8,172 nucleotides of DNA. Source: CBDUXZ01 sp965371325 [NCBI: uncultured bacterium]. Lineage in GTDB: Bacteria > JAUYMQ01. The notes under the pieces are model-generated. The model saw nothing but the letters and a program-made list of their open reading frames with translations. It did not search any database and was not told the DNA's origin. Below are positions 4,917 to 8,172 of the stretch, piece by piece. Each line of letters opens with the position of its first letter. Position 1 is the stretch's first letter. The stretch covers positions 1-8,172 of the forward strand of contig CBDUXZ010000074.1 in NCBI GenBank assembly GCA_965371325.1, read 5' to 3'. The position numbers and the translations under genes are program-made.

Positions 4917-6497
4917 ATGAGTGAAGCGAAGTGTATCCTGATCGCCGAGAACGACCCGCGCGCGGGACGTGAGCTGAAGTTCGCCCTGGAGGGGAGGGGC
5001 TACGCCGTTCGCCTCACGGCGAGCACAGTCCGGGCCCTGGAGTACTGCATCCACAAGCGGCCCGATCTCGTGATCGTATCGGACGGCCTACCGGTCATCG
5101 ACGGGCGCACGCTCGTGGACATTCTTCGCTCCAATCCCAACACGCGCGACACCCTCTGCATCTTCCTGGTTCCCAATCCCGAGTGGTTCGCCGTCGCCCC
5201 CGGCTTCCAGGAGGAAGTGGTCAGGAGTCCCGGCTTGCCCGGCGACGTCGTGGCGGCCGTCGAGAAGATCTTCAGCCGCGCCGAGCGCGTGGGGCACATG
5301 TCGAAGGATCCCGGCTCCATGACGAAGGGGGACATCGAGGAGATCCCCGTGCTTGAGGTTCTGGAAGCGCTGCACAAGAGCGGGCGGACCGGAACGCTCT
5401 TCATCGAACAGGCAGTCGCTCTTCGGGGGGTCGGGCAGGGCTTCATCTACTTGAAGGAGGGCGAGGCGATCAACGCGCTCCTGGGGCAGGTCGACGGGGA
5501 GAAGGCCCTGTTCCGCCTCTTTTCATGCCGCCAGGGCCGCTTCGAGTTTATCGCGGATCAGGCCGTGACGGAGTGGCGTATTCGCCGGCCGCTTCATCAA
5601 CTGCTCGTGGAAGGGGCGCGGCAGATCGATCAGTGGAAGCGCATTAGCGCCGTTCTCCCCGGGCCCAAGACCCAGCTGCGGCTCCGCGCGAAGGTGGCCT
5701 CTCTCCCGCCCGGCATACATCCCCTGACGCAGGAGATTCTACTTCTGCTCGAGTACCACACCCGTGTGGTCGATGTGGTCGACAACTGTTCCGCTTCCGA
5801 CTATCAGGTGCTGAGAACACTTCACACGCTTATCCGGAAGGGCATCGTCGAGGTGGCCTCCGGCAACGGGGAGGAAAAGGCGGATGAGCCCGCGGGCTAC
5901 CGGTGGGTCACCGATTCCCAGCTCGGCCGTCTGGAAGAAAAGCTTGCTCCGCACGGGCTTCCCCCCTCCGGGAAGATATTCGGACGGATCCTCATTTTCT
6001 CTCCCGACGCGGGCCTGAAGAGGGAGCTTCTGGAGGCGATGAGGGATCTTCCCGGTTTCACCCTGGCCGGCGGTAAAGATGGCCGGCCGGGAAGCGAAGC
6101 ATCAGGAGGAAACGGGCCCTTTCCGGCGATCGGCGAGTGGCATCTCTCGGAGAAACTCTCCCTCAGGCTCCAGGACGCGCCTGTCGATGAGCTGCAGCGC
6201 CCGATCTGGTCGCTGCTCTCACGGGGAGCGGTGGGCGCGTTGTTTCTCATGAACGGTTCGAGGGAGGACTGGATCAACGCGCTCCGGCCGGCTAGCGATT
6301 TCTTCCAGTCGGCGTGTCCGATTTCAATTGGCTACTTGATCCTGGGCGAGGGGGCTGTACAAATGGAGCTGAAGGCCAAGCTGGTGAGCGCGTTCACCCT
6401 GAAGGGTGACAACGCGCTGTTCATGCTGCCGGGGAAGCAGCCTGAAAGGCTCCGCGTTATCCTTAAGGGCTTTCTCGATCAGATCGTCAGCCATTAG
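4917..6497 (+). CDS. Receiver-like/PATAN (DUF4388) protein with GTPase-like C-terminus
   Basis: The 526-residue protein has four parts. Residues 1-122 have a receiver fold, but the landmarks are altered: E11-N12-D13 in place of the usual acidic cluster, VSDGLPVIDG (54-63) with one residue fewer than normal between the candidate acceptor D56 and the proline, V85 where Thr/Ser is expected, and RSP (103-105) in place of KP. Phosphorylation is doubtful. Residues about 138-242 match DUF4388/PATAN, from GDIEEIPVLEVLEAL through SGRTGTLFIE, GFIYLKEGEAINALLG and the cysteine-containing FSCRQGRFEF. Residues about 266-340 look like a winged helix (PLTQEILLLLEY, LRTLHTLIRKGIVEV). Residues about 353-526 resemble an MglA/Ras-type GTPase (KIFGRILIFSPDAG, RPIWSLLSRGAVGALFLMNGSR), but the P-loop GxxxxGK[ST] is missing (SPDAGLKREL). 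ATG 4917 is preferred: it sits right before the first receiver strand, and GGGGAGG lies 12 bases upstream. An in-frame GTG at 4881 has no site. Most likely a protein-protein signalling adaptor. Confidence 0.82.
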   Translation: MSEAKCILIAENDPRAGRELKFALEGRGYAVRLTASTVRALEYCIHKRPDLVIVSDGLPVIDGRTLVDILRSNPNTRDTLCIFLVPNPEWFAVAPGFQEEVVRSPGLPGDVVAAVEKIFSRAERVGHMSKDPGSMTKGDIEEIPVLEVLEALHKSGRTGTLFIEQAVALRGVGQGFIYLKEGEAINALLGQVDGEKALFRLFSCRQGRFEFIADQAVTEWRIRRPLHQLLVEGARQIDQWKRISAVLPGPKTQLRLRAKVASLPPGIHPLTQEILLLLEYHTRVVDVVDNCSASDYQVLRTLHTLIRKGIVEVASGNGEEKADEPAGYRWVTDSQLGRLEEKLAPHGLPPSGKIFGRILIFSPDAGLKRELLEAMRDLPGFTLAGGKDGRPGSEASGGNGPFPAIGEWHLSEKLSLRLQDAPVDELQRPIWSLLSRGAVGALFLMNGSREDWINALRPASDFFQSACPISIGYLILGEGAVQMELKAKLVSAFTLKGDNALFMLPGKQPERLRVILKGFLDQIVSH

Positions 6498-6504
6498 GGG
6501 GAAA

Positions 6505-6540
6505 GGGGATTGCTTCGTCGCCGTGCTCCTCGCAATGACA
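6505..6540. repeat. Dispersed palindromic repeat (ATTGCTTCGTCG...CTCGCAATGAC type)
   Basis: The segment starts GGGGATTGCTTCGTCG and ends CTCCTCGCAATGACA, with terminal complements ATTGC (6509-6513) and GCAAT (6532-6536). From general knowledge, this short element is seen in many copies between genes of diverse bacteria and is often mistranslated; its frames read GDCFVAVLLAMT on + and CHCEEHGDEAI on -, which are hallmark phrases of such spurious proteins. It starts 8 bases after the PATAN-gene stop. Mobility as a non-autonomous element is assumed, not shown. It means the carbonic anhydrase-like gene should not be extended upstream through this region. Confidence 0.75.
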
Positions 6541-6553
6541 GAGTACGGTGAAG

Positions 6554-6582
6554 AGGGAAAAGGGGAGCGTCCCCTTTTCCCT
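6554..6582. repeat. 13-bp perfect inverted repeat (long hairpin)
   Basis: AGGGAAAAGGGGA (6554-6566) is the exact reverse complement of TCCCCTTTTCCCT (6570-6582), separated by GCG. There is no T run after it on +, and on - the following bases are also not T-rich, so it is not a standard terminator. It lies 13 bases after the dispersed repeat and may be part of the same inserted unit. The ribosome binding site of the next gene (6591-6596) begins 8 bases beyond it, so folding in mRNA could reduce coupling between the signalling genes and the genes downstream. Confidence 0.7.
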
Positions 6583-6606
6583 TGCCGGGCGGAGGGACCG
6601 TTGCCG

Positions 6607-7158
6607 ATGGATGGACCGGGCGTTTTCGGGCGCGTCAAGACGCATCACGGCGTCACGCCCGGCATTCACGCGAGCGTGTTTGTCGCAGAAGGGGCAATTG
6701 TCATCGGTGACGTGGAGATCGGGGAGGGCTCCAGCGTCTGGTATCAGACGGTGGTGCGTGGAGACGTGAATTTTGTGCGGATCGGGCGCCGGACCAATCT
6801 CCAGGACGGATGTGTCGTGCACGTCCACCAGAAAACGCACCCCTGCGTGATCGGCGACGAGGTGACCGCGGGGCATCAGGTTATTCTTCACGGCTGCACC
6901 GTGAAGGATCGATGCCTGATCGGCATCGGGGCGACGATACTTGACGGGGCCGTGGTGGGCGAGGAGGCCGTCGTGGCCGCCGGGAGCCTCGTAACCTCGG
7001 GCATGATCGTGCCACCGCGGAAGCTCGCGATGGGACGCCCCGCGCGGATTGTGCGGGATCTGACCGAGGCGGATCTTGTCTGGATAAAGGAGTCGGCGGA
7101 CAACTACGCGCGTTACGCTGGCGAGGCGATCGAAGAGGCCGCAAAGGGGGAGACGTGA
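6607..7158 (+). CDS. Gamma carbonic anhydrase family protein (left-handed beta helix)
   Basis: The 183-residue product is built of hexapeptide repeats (VIGDVEIGEGSSVW, VIGDEVTAGHQVILHGCTV, LIGIGATILDGAVVGEEAVV) that form a left-handed beta helix, ending in the C-terminal helix LTEADLVWIKESADNYARYA. Residues corresponding to the gamma-class carbonic anhydrase site are present: R51 and D53 (RGDVN), Q66-D67 (NLQDG), and candidate zinc ligands H72, H90 and H95 (VVHVH, AGH, ILHGC). The acidic loop of the archaeal Cam enzyme is absent, as in the YrdA/CamH branch, whose members may be zinc enzymes hydrating CO2 or may lack activity. GGAGGG (6591-6596) is 10 bases before the ATG; an in-frame TTG at 6601 has closer spacing and would add two residues. 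The open frame continues upstream only through the repeat DNA. The 3' end overlaps the next start by four bases (GTGA), so translation is probably coupled. Confidence 0.88.
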   Translation: MDGPGVFGRVKTHHGVTPGIHASVFVAEGAIVIGDVEIGEGSSVWYQTVVRGDVNFVRIGRRTNLQDGCVVHVHQKTHPCVIGDEVTAGHQVILHGCTVKDRCLIGIGATILDGAVVGEEAVVAAGSLVTSGMIVPPRKLAMGRPARIVRDLTEADLVWIKESADNYARYAGEAIEEAAKGET

Positions 7159-7610
7159 GTCGATTGAAGGCCGAAATTGTCGAGTTCTTGGGAGAGACGC
7201 AGCTTCTCGCGGGATGGCCCAGGGAGGATCTGGAAACGCTAGCCCATGCGATGAGCGTTCGTCCGCTCGAGCCGGAAGAGACGCTGTTCGAGGAACGTCA
7301 GCCCGGCGACGCCATGTACCTCCTGCTCGAAGGCCGGCTCTCCGCCTGGCGCGGCGAAGAGGAGGTCGGAGATCTTCGCGAGGGCGATCATTTCGGCGAA
7401 GGGGCGCTGGTGCGGCCCGGGCCGCGCCGCGTGACCGTGCGCGGCGCCGATCCGTCGACCGTGGCCGCGCTCTCGGCGGAAGCCTTTGTGCAACTGGGGG
7501 AGTCGCATCCCGAAGTGCATGCGAGGTTCCTTCGCGCGCTCCTTCGCGAAACGACCTCAAAGATGGCTGAAATCGAGGGTTTCCTTGACAGGCCTGGGAA
7601 CATTCGGTAG
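7155..7610 (+). CDS. Stand-alone cyclic nucleotide-binding domain protein
   Basis: The 151-residue product carries a single cNMP-binding (CAP_ED-type) domain at about 15-120: LEPEETLFEERQPGDAMYLL, then LEGRLSAWR, GDLREGDHFGEGAL and RPGPRRVTVRG. The phosphate-binding cassette region FGEGALVRPGPRRVTV keeps the FGE and a basic PRR, with V at the position often occupied by A or T before the hydrophobic strand. There is no DNA-binding helix-turn-helix, kinase or channel attached; after the domain there is only a helical tail (RFLRALLRETTSKMAEIEGFL). It would sense a nucleotide and act through a partner, or be a scaffold. The start is GTG 7155, overlapping the stop of the preceding gene, with GGGGG (7146-7150) 4 bases before it. 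No strong terminator follows. Ligand identity cannot be told from sequence. Confidence 0.85.
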   Translation: MSRLKAEIVEFLGETQLLAGWPREDLETLAHAMSVRPLEPEETLFEERQPGDAMYLLLEGRLSAWRGEEEVGDLREGDHFGEGALVRPGPRRVTVRGADPSTVAALSAEAFVQLGESHPEVHARFLRALLRETTSKMAEIEGFLDRPGNIR

Positions 7611-7847
7611 CTTCGCCCCTCAAATCGTGTCCCCAGGAGCACGGCTCCACGGGCGGCTCCGCACAGGTTACGACCTTCACTAAACGATAAATACGTTCCC
7701 CGAAATCGTCGGCTCGAAAGACGGTCGTGATCCCGCTCAAGGTGCTCCAGTTCCAGGCTGGCGCGTGGGATTGCGGCAAGCAGGGCAGATCCATCCAGGC
7801 CATCATTCGGACCGCCGGGGGTCCGGCGACCCAGGGAGGAGCCTCTG
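7611..7847 (+). promoter_or_regulatory. guaB upstream region with 5' leader
   Basis: These 237 bases contain no recognised gene. GGAGC (7636-7640) and GCTCC (7644-7648) make a small hairpin without a U run. The only AT-rich spot is around 7681-7693 (TAAACGATAAATA), a possible -10 region (GATAAA at 7686), without a good -35 at normal distance. If transcription starts nearby, the leader is about 150 bases long. Its end holds CGCCGG (7813-7818), loop GGGT, CCGGCG (7823-7828), five bases before the guaB ribosome binding site. GGAC (7809-7812) and GTCC (7821-7824) offer a competing pairing. Purine-riboswitch landmarks were not recognised. Confidence 0.45.
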
Positions 7848-8172
7848 ATGCTCGAGGAACAGCTGCAGGTGGGACTCACGTTTGATGATGTGCTCCTGGT
7901 GCCGGGGAAATCCGACGTGCTTCCCCACGAGGTTGACCTCTCGGCCCCTCTGACCGAAAAGATCCGGCTCAACATCCCCATCGTATCGGCCGCCATGGAC
8001 ACCGTTACGGAGTACCGCACGGCCATCTGCATTGCGCAGGAGGGGGGACTCGGTATCGTCCACCGCAACCTGACGCCGGCGGCGCAGGCCGCGGAGGTCG
8101 ATAAGGTGAAGCGCTTCGAGTCGGGAATGATCGTCGATCCGATCACGATGGACCCCGATCAGCGCATCGGCG
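7848..8172 (+). CDS. guaB: IMP dehydrogenase GuaB, N-terminal part (runs off the window)
   Basis: IMP dehydrogenase oxidises IMP to XMP with NAD+, the committed step of guanine nucleotide synthesis. The visible 108 residues match the family start: [20 protein letters not shown] (9-28), [20 protein letters not shown] (29-48), [23 protein letters not shown], and then [15 protein letters not shown] (90-104), where the Bateman (CBS pair) module normally begins. Full-length enzymes are near 490 residues, so the catalytic loop cysteine and most of the barrel lie beyond the window. The ATG is supported by GGGAGGA (7834-7840) with a 7-base gap and by the conserved N-terminus. The 237-bp gap and the leader hairpin suggest its own expression rather than membership of the preceding unit. 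Confidence 0.95.
   Translation, partial: MLEEQLQVGLTFDDVLLVPGKSDVLPHEVDLSAPLTEKIRLNIPIVSAAMDTVTEYRTAICIAQEGGLGIVHRNLTPAAQAAEVDKVKRFESGMIVDPITMDPDQRIG

Noticed and set aside
6406-6606. A 67-codon N-terminal extension of the gamma-CA frame
   Set aside because: It overlaps the end of the PATAN gene and the repeat DNA, includes the repeat-derived phrase GDCFVAVLLAMT, and the family fold starts just after ATG 6607.
6487-7806. A 439-codon open frame on the - strand across the gamma-CA and cNMP-binding genes
   Set aside because: It runs antisense to two genes with clear family motifs and through the dispersed repeat, and its translation is low-complexity Arg/Pro-rich in the middle.

Overview
The window is a GC-rich bacterial chromosome segment. 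Every confident gene lies on the + strand. The order is miaB (tRNA methylthiotransferase), a DUF151 bifunctional-nuclease-family gene, two long signalling genes with receiver domains, a gamma-class carbonic anhydrase-like gene, a small cyclic-nucleotide-binding-domain gene, and the 5' part of guaB. The miaB/DUF151 pairing, the DUF4388 (PATAN) protein and the style of the dispersed repeat suggest a deltaproteobacterium-like lineage or an environmental phylum of similar gene content. No rRNA or phylogenetic marker allows a firmer call. Nothing phage-like, no transposase and no CRISPR array is visible.

Layout. Positions 1-30 may be the last codons of an upstream gene, closed by a strong bidirectional terminator at 50-84. 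Positions 85-857 hold no recognisable gene. They contain a dyad (91-117), a tiny hydrophobic ORF on the - strand with a good ribosome binding site (103-165), and a potentially structured stretch (359-447). A promoter-like TTGACG/TAGCCT pair (858-886) precedes miaB (925-2244). The DUF151 gene (2343-2840) follows after 98 bp and ends at a compound terminator: two adjacent hairpins and a T8 run enclosed by an 8-bp inverted repeat (2841-2904).

From 2947 to 7610 four genes run the same way with no terminator between them and probably form one transcription unit. The first is a receiver-GAF-degenerate-GGDEF protein. The second is a degenerate receiver-PATAN protein with a winged-helix-like segment and what looks like a dead Ras/MglA-type GTPase domain. 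The third is the carbonic anhydrase-like left-handed beta helix. The fourth, a stand-alone cyclic-nucleotide-binding domain, overlaps the third by 4 nt. A dispersed palindromic repeat and a 13-bp perfect hairpin sit between the second and third genes. guaB starts at 7848 after a 237-bp leader that ends in a GC-rich hairpin just upstream of its ribosome binding site.

MiaB, the DUF151 protein and GuaB are housekeeping functions. The interesting part is the middle. Two consecutive signalling proteins retain the folds of enzymes (diguanylate cyclase, small GTPase) but appear to have lost the catalytic residues, and the same unit encodes a possible nucleotide-sensing module. I infer a regulatory relay built from binding and interaction domains rather than active enzymes; its output cannot be read from the sequence.
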